DNA of 64,000 nt, taken from positions 1-64,000 of the forward strand of contig CAZKCO010000035.1 in NCBI GenBank assembly GCA_964551335.1, read 5' to 3'. Below are positions 1 through 8,242 of this stretch, piece by piece; the stretch's first letter is position 1, and each line of letters begins with the position of its first letter. The notes beneath the pieces are model-generated. The model worked only from the letters and a program-made list of their open reading frames with translations, was not told where the DNA came from and searched no databases. The translations under genes were made by a program, and so were the position numbers. Source of the DNA: Tunicatimonas sp964551335. GTDB lineage: Bacteria > Bacteroidota > Bacteroidia > Cytophagales > Cyclobacteriaceae.

Positions 1-65
1 ACGGTGGATAGCCCTTTTTCATTCCCTTACAAAATCAACCGTAATATTCTTTAATGAACAACGCA

Positions 66-563
66 TTATTTTTTGCCCTTCTTAATCAGTTTATACGCCC
101 AGTCGTAGTGACTGGAGGTGGCCGAGATTAAATAGGCACCCAGCGAGGTGCTGCCCGTCCACGGGTACCGCTTCTTTTCAAATAGCTCTTCGTCCGAATG
201 CTGTTCAATAATTTTCCGCACTTTAGCAAACGACTCATTTAGCTTCTGACGCACTTCAAGCAAGGGCACATTCTGATATTTTTGCTGTATCGCCCGATTG
301 AGTTCGGGCACGGTTTTCCAGGTATGGCCTTTGGCAGGTATGTCCGGCTTTTCTCCTCGCATACCTACTTCATACCAATCCACTAACATCAGGTGCCAGT
401 GGTGCAGGTGGGCTAACACATCCCGGATATTCCGGTTCAGGGTTCCCACCGGAAATTCGACATTTCTTTCTTCGGTTGAGTAAGAGTCTACGTAGTCATT
501 AAGCTTCTCAAAGTTTTTCTGACTTAGTTCAAGTAATTCGGGTTTTGATTTAGGTCTTGACAT
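66..563 (-). CDS. ClbS/DfsB-family four-helix bundle protein
   Basis: This 165-residue cytoplasmic protein has no signal peptide. It matches the ClbS/DfsB (DUF1706) family in length and motifs: an N-terminal segment with PKSKPELLEL, a helix with RDVLAHLHHWHLMLVDWYEVG around residues 47-67, and a C-terminal SATSSHYDWAYK segment. ClbS is known as the colibactin self-resistance protein, a DinB-like helical bundle that hydrolyses the reactive cyclopropane. Most family members, probably including this one, have no known substrate. No colibactin-like cluster is visible nearby, so a general detoxification role is only inference. It starts at an ATG and is followed upstream by 136 bp with no gene. 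Confidence 0.8.
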   Translation of the reverse strand: MSRPKSKPELLELSQKNFEKLNDYVDSYSTEERNVEFPVGTLNRNIRDVLAHLHHWHLMLVDWYEVGMRGEKPDIPAKGHTWKTVPELNRAIQQKYQNVPLLEVRQKLNESFAKVRKIIEQHSDEELFEKKRYPWTGSTSLGAYLISATSSHYDWAYKLIKKGKK

Positions 564-699
564 CGTTCAGGCGGTATTTTTATATGAGCAGCTACAATTT
601 CCAGGTGTTCTTTCCGGCTTTAGTCCCGGGAGCCTTTCTTATACGGAATAAGCTGCCCCTACTTTGATTTACGAATGATCAAGTAGACTAGATGCACTC

Positions 700-1380
700 T
701 TAGTCAACGTTCTTTTGAAAAACGAGCTGCCGTGATTTTAGCTCTAGTGCGCAGAGATGATTCATATCGTCGCGGGAGTAAACACAACCGCAGTCAATAT
801 CTACAATGGGATGGCGATCCATCTCGTCTACGTTATGTTGTACTATCGTTACGGGGCGGGGAGTATGCCCGTGCACTACCTTTCGTCCGTTGAGCCAGGC
901 GTGGTTAATATTCTGAGCACCTCGAATCCACAGCATAGCGTCTAGGTCCAGAAGGGGATCGGAAACTGCAAAGTTAAGTCCGGCGTGGGTCAGTATATAC
1001 GGTCCTACTTCAAAGTAGTAACGCATATTTTCAATAAAGTGAATGTAACTAGCATCAATTTCGTGAGGCTTTACAGCACCAAAACTGTGAAGGGTTTCGG
1101 CTCCGCCTACGTATTTTTTCCAGTGACGGGCTTCCCGGCTTCCGGGGTTGTGTACGGCTTGCAGCATCATCACTTCGTGGTTGCCCAGCAGGCAGTGGAT
1201 TTCGTGTTTCGATTGGGATAGTTGCATCACGAGGTCCAGCACCCCTTTGCTGTCGGGCCCGCGATCTACGTAGTCGCCCAACAGGTACAGGGTATCGCTA
1301 CGGTTAAAGCCAATGCGGTGCAGCAGGGCCTCAAACGTTTTTGCACAACCGTGTATGTCAGTAATTACCCAAGAACTCAT
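700..1380 (-). CDS. PPP-family serine/threonine phosphatase-like metallophosphoesterase
   Basis: This 226-residue cytoplasmic phosphoesterase carries the PPP metal-binding signatures in order: TDIHG near residue 7, GDYVDRGPDSKG near residue 35, GNHE near residue 66, and a late VHGHTPRP histidine motif near residue 170. These residues bind the dinuclear metal centre that hydrolyses phosphomonoesters, either Ser/Thr phosphoprotein or diadenosine-polyphosphate type substrates. The bacterial PrpA/PrpB/ApaH-like group has the same size. The true substrate cannot be told from sequence. A -7 box lies about 30 bp upstream (1412-1419), so it is probably transcribed alone. Confidence 0.85.
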   Translation of the reverse strand: MSSWVITDIHGCAKTFEALLHRIGFNRSDTLYLLGDYVDRGPDSKGVLDLVMQLSQSKHEIHCLLGNHEVMMLQAVHNPGSREARHWKKYVGGAETLHSFGAVKPHEIDASYIHFIENMRYYFEVGPYILTHAGLNFAVSDPLLDLDAMLWIRGAQNINHAWLNGRKVVHGHTPRPVTIVQHNVDEMDRHPIVDIDCGCVYSRDDMNHLCALELKSRQLVFQKNVD

Positions 1381-1411
1381 ACTACGCCTCCCTTAACGAT
1401 AACTAATCCTT

Positions 1412-1419
1412 CAAAGTTA
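1412..1419 (-). promoter_or_regulatory. Probable -7 box for the phosphatase gene
   Basis: The minus strand reads TAACTTTG, a perfect match to the Bacteroidota -7 consensus TAnnTTTG, 32 bp upstream of the start codon. No convincing -33 TTTG is present at the usual 19-bp spacing, so the call rests on the -7 box and its position. Confidence 0.4.
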
Positions 1420-1615
1420 AAGGTTTTTCTGTTTAACATCATTCAAGCGCAGATCAATCTTATTTTTAAGCACCCTCTCGCGTGATTGTTGTTTGTTACG
1501 CTTGTCTATCAATTATTTTGTTCGAGTTACGAAGACTGCCATCACAGATTTAGCTGTACTTTGTGGTACGAAGCCACACAATATCATCGCGCAGAAGTGC
1601 AAGGGGAGTAATCGG

Positions 1616-2845
1616 CTAAGGTACTTTAATACGAACTGCTCGACTCTTATCAGACTCCAATCCGGCCCAATTAACCAGACTAACCTGATAGTGGTAACTT
1701 TTTCCGGACAGTACGCTAGCATCGGTGTATTCCATGTTGGATAGGGGTGGGAAGGGAGTGTCGCTGTAGTTGGGTTGGCGGAAAAACTCGGTGAGTTCGC
1801 CTTCCGTACGCCACTGAGTGCTGTAAGGAGGAAGTAATTCACCGTCGCGGTAAACCCGAAAGGTTTTAATACCGCTCTCCCAGTCCGGAGTGGCGTTCCA
1901 GGTCAACAAAATGCCAGTATCTGTGGTAGTTGCTCTCACATCTATCGGAGCCTGCTCGGGAGGTGTAAAATCAGGCACATTGCCTATCGCGGCAAACACC
2001 TCTCCCTGAGCAGCCACAATCTGATTAGGAAACCAGTTGCCCCGCTCGCTATGCTCACACTCCTGCGTAACTCCCGTATTATCTTTCTCATTAAACACCG
2101 CTGCAATCCAGGGAATAGTCAGGTAGCGAGTATTGCCCGTTCCGTGCCCGGAGGCGGGGTCGATCATCAGGGTTACCGGGGCATTCTGCTTGCGCATCAG
2201 CGAAAAGGTGGCTATGCCATCCTCGTACAAAGCATTAAACCGTTCGTGGCCCTTTTCTTCAAGGCCGATGTGAATTAGCATCGGAACATCGACAGAATAT
2301 GGCACACTTTGCAGGGCGGTATCCCGATTTTCCCGGAGCCGGAAGGCGGCGGATTGGAATATAGCTGCGTCAAATCGCTCAGGGTGTTTAGTGAGCATGG
2401 ATTGAGTCCAGTAGCCCCCACCCGAGTGTCCCCAAATTACCCAGTTAACGGTGGCTACTTCGGGATGACTGCTCAGTTGGGCTAACTCGTCCAGCGCTTG
2501 CAGAAATGCCCGCTCAGTACCGTTATCAGGATCGCACCAGTCGGGGCATTCGCCCTGTGGCCACAGACTGGAGCCCAGCAGGGCCGACTGGGTTTTCTGG
2601 GCCAGTAGTCGCCAGTGAAGATCGTCGGTGGCGGTTTGTCCGGCGGTTTGGGCGGCATCACCGCAGCCGTGCTGGTGCAAGATAATGCGTTGAATCTGGT
2701 CCAGTCCTTCCGGTATCCAGAGGGTGTATTCCGCCCGGGCAAAAGCTTCGCCTGCCTGCGGTTCAATAGTAACCTGATAGGTAGCTTGGCAATGAAGGCT
2801 TATTAGCAGGCTGGTGAGAGTTAGAATTAGGTACCAGGCTTTCAT
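1616..2845 (-). CDS. Secreted alpha/beta hydrolase with C-terminal fibronectin-like domain
   Basis: This 409-residue protein starts with a signal peptide (hydrophobic residues 4-18). The hydrolase domain shows HQHGCGD (oxyanion region, residues 57-63), the nucleophile elbow GHSGGG with Ser141, and a late SGHG with His234 as likely catalytic histidine. This arrangement resembles PHB-depolymerase/feruloyl-esterase type hydrolases. Residues from about 305 to the end look like a fibronectin-III-like module (PIDVRATTTDTGILLTWN, then TFRVYRDG and YHYQVSLVNWAG). The substrate is unknown; an esterase or carboxylic-ester hydrolase outside the cytoplasm is likely. It lies between two unrelated genes on the same strand. 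Confidence 0.7.
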   Translation of the reverse strand: MKAWYLILTLTSLLISLHCQATYQVTIEPQAGEAFARAEYTLWIPEGLDQIQRIILHQHGCGDAAQTAGQTATDDLHWRLLAQKTQSALLGSSLWPQGECPDWCDPDNGTERAFLQALDELAQLSSHPEVATVNWVIWGHSGGGYWTQSMLTKHPERFDAAIFQSAAFRLRENRDTALQSVPYSVDVPMLIHIGLEEKGHERFNALYEDGIATFSLMRKQNAPVTLMIDPASGHGTGNTRYLTIPWIAAVFNEKDNTGVTQECEHSERGNWFPNQIVAAQGEVFAAIGNVPDFTPPEQAPIDVRATTTDTGILLTWNATPDWESGIKTFRVYRDGELLPPYSTQWRTEGELTEFFRQPNYSDTPFPPLSNMEYTDASVLSGKSYHYQVSLVNWAGLESDKSRAVRIKVP

Positions 2846-3118
2846 ACGGGTGGTGGTTAGGGGGGATTGCTGACGAGAAATTGTAGATTATTTTGGTGAG
2901 ATACAAGTTCAGCAGTGATCAAGCCCTTCCACCCTCATTCCTGACGAAGTGAAACGTAGATCGCCCCTTGCTGTTATTCCGGGTGAAGTGTAACGAAGCG
3001 CAGCCCGTATCCACGGCGGCCCGACATCTCGAACATTGATGCTTCTGACTGTACCGCTGCACTCGTGCGTTTTTAGATATTCATTTCTTTTGTCTGGAAG
3101 ACTCCGTTGTCATAATTA
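2846..3118. other. Intergenic stretch with two imperfect 20-mers
   Basis: This 273-bp gap has no gene that I can support. It holds two 20-mers at 2937-2956 and 2976-2995 that agree at 16 of 20 positions (both start ATTCC, share a central GAAGTG and end AACG). They resemble dispersed intergenic repeats seen in many genomes. No terminator with a T-run was found. Confidence 0.4.
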
Positions 3119-3799
3119 TCATTCATCAGACTCATAGCGTTCCAGAATTTTTTCTACATTCAGAATGCTTTTTGTAGCCCAGTCTATTCGCTTTTCTAGT
3201 TTCTCCTCATCGTTTAATTGCCAGTTGATGTCGGAAGATTGATGGAGGCGGGTGACTAGTTCGTTCAGCAGTAGGGCGGTGGCGACCGATACATTATAGC
3301 TTTCGGTGAAACCGTAGGCGGGGATGCTAATAAAGTGGTCGGCTTGGGCGGAGACCTCTTCGGATAGTCCGTACTTTTCGTGACCAAAAAAGAAGGCCGA
3401 TCGCGGGGTAATATCAAAGGTAGCGGGAGTGAATTGATCGTAGTTCGGAGAAGTGGCTACAATCTGGTACCCCTGCTGTTTTAAAGCCTTCAAACAGGCT
3501 AATGCGCTATTTTGGTGCGGGGGTTCCTGGTAATAGTGCACGTCTACCCACTTTTCAGCTCCTCTCGCCATGCCTTTGGCTACTCTAAACTCATTACCCC
3601 GCTCCATAATATGCAAATCCTGAATGCCCAGACAGTCGCAGCTGCGGACAATCGCGCTGGCATTATGTTCCTGATAAACATCCTCTACCGCCACCGTGAA
3701 GTGCTGGGTTCGCCAGCGTAGCACTTCCTCAAACCGCTGCATTCGCTGCTCAGATAAAAACTCCTGCAAATAGGCGTACAATCGCTCCGATTCGTTCAC
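3119..3799 (-). CDS. TrmH-family tRNA (guanosine-2'-O)-methyltransferase
   Basis: This is a SPOUT-class RNA methyltransferase that moves a methyl group from S-adenosylmethionine to a ribose 2'-OH, most likely of tRNA G18. Family motif 1 is seen in the segment HNASAIVRSCDCLGIQ. The SAM-knot motifs are FFFGHEKYGLSEE and the C-terminal SIPAYGFTESYNVSVATALLL. The open frame extends to a TTG at 3841, but the first 14 residues there look unlike the family. A GTG at 3799 gives the usual bacteroidete N-terminus (a helix ending in FLSEQRMQRFEEVLRWRTQHF), so I prefer it. The protein is then 226 residues. It is unrelated in function to its neighbours. Confidence 0.85.
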   Translation of the reverse strand: MNESERLYAYLQEFLSEQRMQRFEEVLRWRTQHFTVAVEDVYQEHNASAIVRSCDCLGIQDLHIMERGNEFRVAKGMARGAEKWVDVHYYQEPPHQNSALACLKALKQQGYQIVATSPNYDQFTPATFDITPRSAFFFGHEKYGLSEEVSAQADHFISIPAYGFTESYNVSVATALLLNELVTRLHQSSDINWQLNDEEKLEKRIDWATKSILNVEKILERYESDE

Positions 3800-3870
3800 G
3801 GTCGAACTATTTTTTCCTCTAAGGTAGCTCTCCCTCAGCAAAATAGAAAAAAATGAAAGCAGTCTAGCTT

Positions 3871-5367
3871 TTAGGGTAATGCAGTTTGGGCCTGCTGTTG
3901 GGCTTCCTCCAACCGGCTTCGCATCTGAGTTAACTTAGACTGGGAATCAGAATCATTCGCCAGGTTTGTTAATTCTTCCGGATCGGTCGCATGATTATAC
4001 AACTCTTCGTTTTTCCCGTCGGGCGCTTCTCCCCAAAGCGTATAGCGCCAGTCGTCAGCTTTGATAGTTGCCGCGGTTCCTCCGTAGGAAACGGTGTAGG
4101 CATAACTATCCTCAAACCGATGCTTGCTGTCAACCAAGCACTCCACCAAACTTTTTCCCTGCAATATTTCCGGCTGCTGATCGGCCAAACCGCACAGTTC
4201 GCTCAAGGTGGGGTACAAATCAATTAGTTCTACGGTTGCATCCGAAGTAGTGCCGTAATTACCCTGGAATCGGCTACCGGGTGTGGAAATAATCATCGGC
4301 ACTCGAACACTTCCTTCCCACAGACTTATCTTCGACCAGCAGTCGTGCTCTCCCAGATTATAGCCATGATCGGAAACAAATACCACAATGGTATTCTCCC
4401 GCAAGTTCAGTTGATCCAACGCGGTTAGTAGCCGACCCACCTGCTCGTCCATAAACTGAACACTGGCCAGATAGGCCGAAATAGTTTCTTTTTGCTGCTG
4501 CTCACTCATGCCCCACACTTTATGGTTCTGCCGCGTCAATGCTCGTTCGGGAACCTGATCCAACCCCGCTACTTTGGGCAGTTTCATTTCATCAGCCGGG
4601 TACGGGGTAAAGCAGCTTTGGGGAGCAATTAGCGGCACATGAGGGCGCACCAGGCCTACGGCCAGAAAAAAGGGTTCCTCCGGTTTCAGTTTCACTTTGT
4701 TAGTAGCTCCTTTGGCTACCTGGTTAGCCCGGCTTTCCAGAATAGCAATAGCCTGGCTTACGGCCAGATAATCGGTTTGGGTATAATCTAAGGTATCGGG
4801 CAGTACCATCTTAGCGAAATTTCCGCCGTAATGCAGGTTTTTGGGCGATAGCAGTTCCAGTTCTCCCTGGCTCAGTGTTTCCGGCCCCATCACGTTGTAG
4901 GCATAGTCCCAGGAATCAGGATCATCGCCTCCGGGGGCGCCCCGTTCAATACCACCGGGTACGCCCATATGATAAATCTTGGAAACCCGGGCGGTAAAGT
5001 ATCCTTGCTCGCGAAAAAAACCAGCCATTGAAGGATGACGGGCCAATCTGGGATTTTCTACCCGGTAGCTGCCGGGTTGATCATTATTATTCAGCACTCC
5101 ATTAGTCTCCGGATACAATCCGCTCATCAGGGAGGCCCGGGATGGCCCACAAAGCGGAAACTGGCAGTACGCCTGGGAGAATTTTACCCCTTGCTGCGCC
5201 AATCGGTTCAAATTGGGAGTGTGTTGGTCTATTCGATTATAGGGCCCAATCTGAGTATTCAGATCGTCGGATATAATGAATAGCACATTAGGTGATTGCG
5301 CTGCCGCAAACGAAAAAGTGATGAAGCGTAGAAGCAGGTAAGCTGCGAAAGGTTTTATGAATGTCAT
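3871..5367 (-). CDS. Secreted sulfatase, iduronate-2-sulfatase-like (S1 family)
   Basis: A signal peptide of about 24 residues ends near FAAAQ. The formylglycine motif is CGPSR at residues 73-77 of this start; an anaerobic or aerobic maturase must convert the cysteine. The N-terminal metal ligands are in VLFIISDDLN. The segment SDHGYNLGEHDCWSK in the second half is characteristic of iduronate-2-sulfatase-like enzymes that remove sulfate esters from polysaccharides in the periplasm or outside the cell. The frame reaches a GTG at 5391, but the ATG at 5367 gives a normal signal peptide, so it was chosen. This is one of three sulfatases in the window, suggesting use of sulfated glycans. Confidence 0.88.
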   Translation of the reverse strand: MTFIKPFAAYLLLRFITFSFAAAQSPNVLFIISDDLNTQIGPYNRIDQHTPNLNRLAQQGVKFSQAYCQFPLCGPSRASLMSGLYPETNGVLNNNDQPGSYRVENPRLARHPSMAGFFREQGYFTARVSKIYHMGVPGGIERGAPGGDDPDSWDYAYNVMGPETLSQGELELLSPKNLHYGGNFAKMVLPDTLDYTQTDYLAVSQAIAILESRANQVAKGATNKVKLKPEEPFFLAVGLVRPHVPLIAPQSCFTPYPADEMKLPKVAGLDQVPERALTRQNHKVWGMSEQQQKETISAYLASVQFMDEQVGRLLTALDQLNLRENTIVVFVSDHGYNLGEHDCWSKISLWEGSVRVPMIISTPGSRFQGNYGTTSDATVELIDLYPTLSELCGLADQQPEILQGKSLVECLVDSKHRFEDSYAYTVSYGGTAATIKADDWRYTLWGEAPDGKNEELYNHATDPEELTNLANDSDSQSKLTQMRSRLEEAQQQAQTALP

Positions 5368-5485
5368 CTTTGAGCGGTAAAAGGTTGCCACGGAAGCTAA
5401 GCATTATTTTTTAGTCCAAAAAGAAGGATTCATTCATTTACTACTTCGCCTATCGGTATATTGCCAAATAAATTATTAGTAATTC

Positions 5486-5518
5486 TTTTCATTAATGATT
5501 ATTTGTTTGGTAGTTTTG
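5486..5518 (+). promoter_or_regulatory. Probable promoter of the flavoprotein gene
   Basis: TAGTTTTG at 5511-5518 fits TAnnTTTG. TTTT/TTTC at 5486-5490 lies 20-21 bp upstream, near the expected -33 position. The start codon is 27 bp downstream. The gap (5368-5545) is divergent from the sulfatase. Confidence 0.45.
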
Positions 5519-5545
5519 AAAAATTAAAGAATTAAATACTTAATC

Positions 5546-6748
5546 ATGGTTGATAGGCGATCTTTCCTTCGTAAATCTGCAATTGCGGGCATTACCCTCG
5601 GTGCCGCAGCCTGTACTCCCCGAGCACTACGTTTGGCCGAAAAACAAATCAATATTCGTTACTCTTCCCGCTACCTTCCCAAGTTACGTATCTCCCTGGA
5701 TCGCGTAGTGAAAGAAACGGTGGGGTTGCGTCCATACCGAACGCTTGGCCCCAGAATAGAAACCGAAGAGTTAGAAAGTACGACCTTGATTCATAACTAC
5801 GGACACGGAGGAAGCGGGTGGTCTCTTTCCTGGGGATCAGCTGCGGTAGCCGCCGATTTGGTAGATACTTCCTGGGGTAAAGAGATTTCGCTGGCAACCG
5901 CCTCCTTACAATCTCCTACGCTTCCCCCCTCTTCTGTTCGCAAAGTAGCCGTAGTAGGCTGCGGCGTAATTGGACTTACAATGGCCCGCACGCTGCAACG
6001 AAGAGGCTACGAAGTTACTATCTACACCAAAGCGATGGCTCCCGATATTACTTCCAGCAAAGCGACGGGTACGTGGTCGCCCGCTCACCGTTTGATTGAA
6101 TCCGATCAGATTACCGATGATTTTCGGGAAACCTTCAAACAGATGCACCAAACCTCGTTTCTGGCTTTTCAAAATTTACTAGGCCTGGGCGATAAGGTGG
6201 TTTGGACCGATTCCTATAATGTTCGGCAGGAGTTACGTCCCCACGGTGATCTTCCTCACAATGATCAGTACGCTTTTATGCGCGTGCTCCCCGAATCAAA
6301 ATTACTAGACAATAAAGAGCATCCGTTTAAAGCACCGGTAGTATACCGTAGTACCACCATGGTTTTCAACATACCGTCCCTGCTAAAAATGTACACGAAT
6401 GATTTCCTGCGGTTTGGAGGAACCGTAAAAATTCAGGAATTTAAACGACTGGAAGACTTTGATGCGCTACCGGAAAAGTGTGTCGTCAATTGCACTGGCA
6501 TTGGCGCCAAGAAAATTACGGATGATCCGCATCTTACTCCTATCTCAGGACAGTTGGCATTCGTAATTCCGCAGCAGGAGGTGAATTACCGGATTGCTAC
6601 CAAAGGTGCCTACACTATTAACCGCCAAGACGGCATTGTGGTGGGCGGTACGCACAAGATGGGCAGTTGGAGTACCACTCCATCTCGGGAAGATACTGAA
6701 AAAATGGTATTAGCTATCAAAGAAGTAGCCGATGCGATGTATACCTGA
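5546..6748 (+). CDS. Tat-exported D-amino-acid-oxidase-type flavoprotein with permuted motif order
   Basis: This 400-residue FAD enzyme begins with a twin-arginine signal (DRRSFLRK, then a hydrophobic stretch ending AAAC, possibly a lipidated cysteine). The D-amino-acid oxidase motifs are all present but rotated. GLRPYR (60-65) and HNYGHGGSGW (83-92), which normally sit at the C-terminus, come first. They are followed by a linker and the FAD-binding GCGVIG (138-143), then VNCTG (about 314-318) and GGTHKMGSW near the C-terminus. The protein ends at the helix that in classical enzymes leads into GFRPVR. Known enzymes of this family deaminate D-amino acids with O2; periplasmic or surface action is inferred from the signal. 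It precedes a Tat-exported aminotransferase by 123 bp. Confidence 0.82.
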   Translation: MVDRRSFLRKSAIAGITLGAAACTPRALRLAEKQINIRYSSRYLPKLRISLDRVVKETVGLRPYRTLGPRIETEELESTTLIHNYGHGGSGWSLSWGSAAVAADLVDTSWGKEISLATASLQSPTLPPSSVRKVAVVGCGVIGLTMARTLQRRGYEVTIYTKAMAPDITSSKATGTWSPAHRLIESDQITDDFRETFKQMHQTSFLAFQNLLGLGDKVVWTDSYNVRQELRPHGDLPHNDQYAFMRVLPESKLLDNKEHPFKAPVVYRSTTMVFNIPSLLKMYTNDFLRFGGTVKIQEFKRLEDFDALPEKCVVNCTGIGAKKITDDPHLTPISGQLAFVIPQQEVNYRIATKGAYTINRQDGIVVGGTHKMGSWSTTPSREDTEKMVLAIKEVADAMYT

Positions 6749-6871
6749 TGATAGTGTTATTGTGCGATGGTGTTAAAGTGTTAAGGTGCCTCGCTTCCAA
6801 TGCTTTATAACACCTTAGCACCAAAACATAAGAACACCAAAACACTCTAACACCTAAAACTCTATAAATTT
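6749..6871. repeat. Inverted array of GTGTTA/TAACAC words
   Basis: Between two co-directional genes the left half carries repeats of a GTGTTA-like word (6754-6788) and the right half the complementary TAACAC-like word (about 6809-6858). The best pairing is GTGTTAAGGTG (6778-6788) with CACCTTAGCAC (6811-6821), 11 pairs with one G-U in RNA. The gap at 27957-28095 has the same words in the same order. The function is unknown; it may be a small interspersed element. Confidence 0.6.
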
Positions 6872-8185
6872 ATGACTCACCTCCGACGATCTTTTCTAAA
6901 AAAACTGGCGGGCGCAAGTAGTGCGCTAGCACTAAGCCCAATGGTCACCCATCTACGAGCTGAAAAACTATCGGAATCACTGCTTCAGCTAAATCAACTC
7001 TCTCCGGAAGCAGCGGCGCAGGATGAAGACCTGTGGCGGGGAATACAGCAGGCCTATACGGTTTCGCCCAATATCATCAACCTGAACAACGGTGGGGTCA
7101 GCCCCCAGCCTAAGGTAGTGCAGGATGCGGTTGATCGCTACTACCACCTTTCCAACGAGGCTCCTTCCTACTATATGTGGCGCATACTGGATCAGGGCCG
7201 GGAATCTTTGCGGATGAAACTGGCCGATCTGGCCGGTTGCTCTCCCGAAGAAGTGGCGGTTAACCGCAACGCTACCGAAGCCTTAGACACCATCATTTTC
7301 GGTATGGATTTGCAGAAAGGTGATGAAGTAGTACTAAGCAAGTACGATTATCCAAACATGATTAACGCCTACAAGCAACGGGCTGAGCGCGATGGTATCC
7401 AACTTAAATGGATAACGCTGGACGTTGGCATGGAGGATGACGATGAGATTGCCAACCGCTATATAGAAGCACTAAGTCCTCGCACTAAAGTAGTGCACAT
7501 AACCCAGCTGGTTAATTGGTCGGGGCAGATCGTACATCCTCAGAAAATCTGTGCTGAAGCCCGCAAAAGGGGAATTAAGTCAGTAGTAGACGGCGCCCAC
7601 GCCTTCGCCCACATTGATTCTAACCTTCCCGAACTAGGTTGCGATTACTACGGCACCAGTCTGCATAAGTGGTTGTGTGCCCCGTTTGGTACCGGCATGA
7701 TTTACGTAAAAAAGGAACATGTTGCCGACCTCTGGCCGCTAATTCCCGATCATGCGCCTAAACGAGACGATATTCGCAAATTTGAGAGCTTAGGCACCCG
7801 TTCGTTTGCGCCCGAGCAGGCTATTGGCCAGGCTATTGATTTTCATAATGCCATTGGAGCCGAACGCAAACGGGCTCGACTCCATTACCTCAAACGCTAC
7901 TGGGTAGACCGGGTAAAAGATCACCCCAACATTCAGATCAATACTCCCCTTTCACCGGAATTTTCCGGCGCACTGTGCAATGTAGGCATTCAGGGAATAG
8001 ATGCTCCGGAAATTAACAATCGGCTGTTTAAAGAATACCGCATTCACGCTACCCCCGTGAAGTGGGAGGCGCTGAACGGAGTACGAATTACTCCGCATGT
8101 GTACACCAAACTTAAAGATTTAGACCGTTTGGTAACGGCTCTGCTGGCTTTTTCCGATGAGCCATCTAAACAAACAATGCGCTAG
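6872..8185 (+). CDS. Tat-exported class V aminotransferase (isopenicillin-N-epimerase-like)
   Basis: This 437-residue PLP-dependent fold-type I enzyme has a twin-arginine leader (LRRSFLKK followed by a hydrophobic, alanine-rich stretch to about residue 28). The family core shows NLNNGGVSPQPKVVQ, NRNATEALDTIIFG, the PLP-binding aspartate in VVDGAHAFAHID, and the Schiff-base lysine K266 in SLHKWLCAPFG. This pattern fits the isopenicillin-N-epimerase/cysteine-desulfurase-like subgroup. The true substrate is unknown. The position directly behind an exported D-amino-acid-oxidase-like enzyme suggests a shared role in extracytoplasmic amino-acid or amine chemistry, but this is inference. The upstream gap contains an inverted word array rather than a clear promoter. 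Confidence 0.85.
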   Translation: MTHLRRSFLKKLAGASSALALSPMVTHLRAEKLSESLLQLNQLSPEAAAQDEDLWRGIQQAYTVSPNIINLNNGGVSPQPKVVQDAVDRYYHLSNEAPSYYMWRILDQGRESLRMKLADLAGCSPEEVAVNRNATEALDTIIFGMDLQKGDEVVLSKYDYPNMINAYKQRAERDGIQLKWITLDVGMEDDDEIANRYIEALSPRTKVVHITQLVNWSGQIVHPQKICAEARKRGIKSVVDGAHAFAHIDSNLPELGCDYYGTSLHKWLCAPFGTGMIYVKKEHVADLWPLIPDHAPKRDDIRKFESLGTRSFAPEQAIGQAIDFHNAIGAERKRARLHYLKRYWVDRVKDHPNIQINTPLSPEFSGALCNVGIQGIDAPEINNRLFKEYRIHATPVKWEALNGVRITPHVYTKLKDLDRLVTALLAFSDEPSKQTMR

Positions 8186-8242
8186 AAAAGGCTCGGTTTG
8201 GCGCACTTTTGGTATAGGTATACTCAAGAAAGAAGTAAACCT

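Noticed and set aside
1513..1842. Minus-strand frame of 109 codons at the end of the alpha/beta hydrolase gene
   Set aside because: It overlaps the C-terminal domain of the hydrolase in another phase and shows no conserved pattern.
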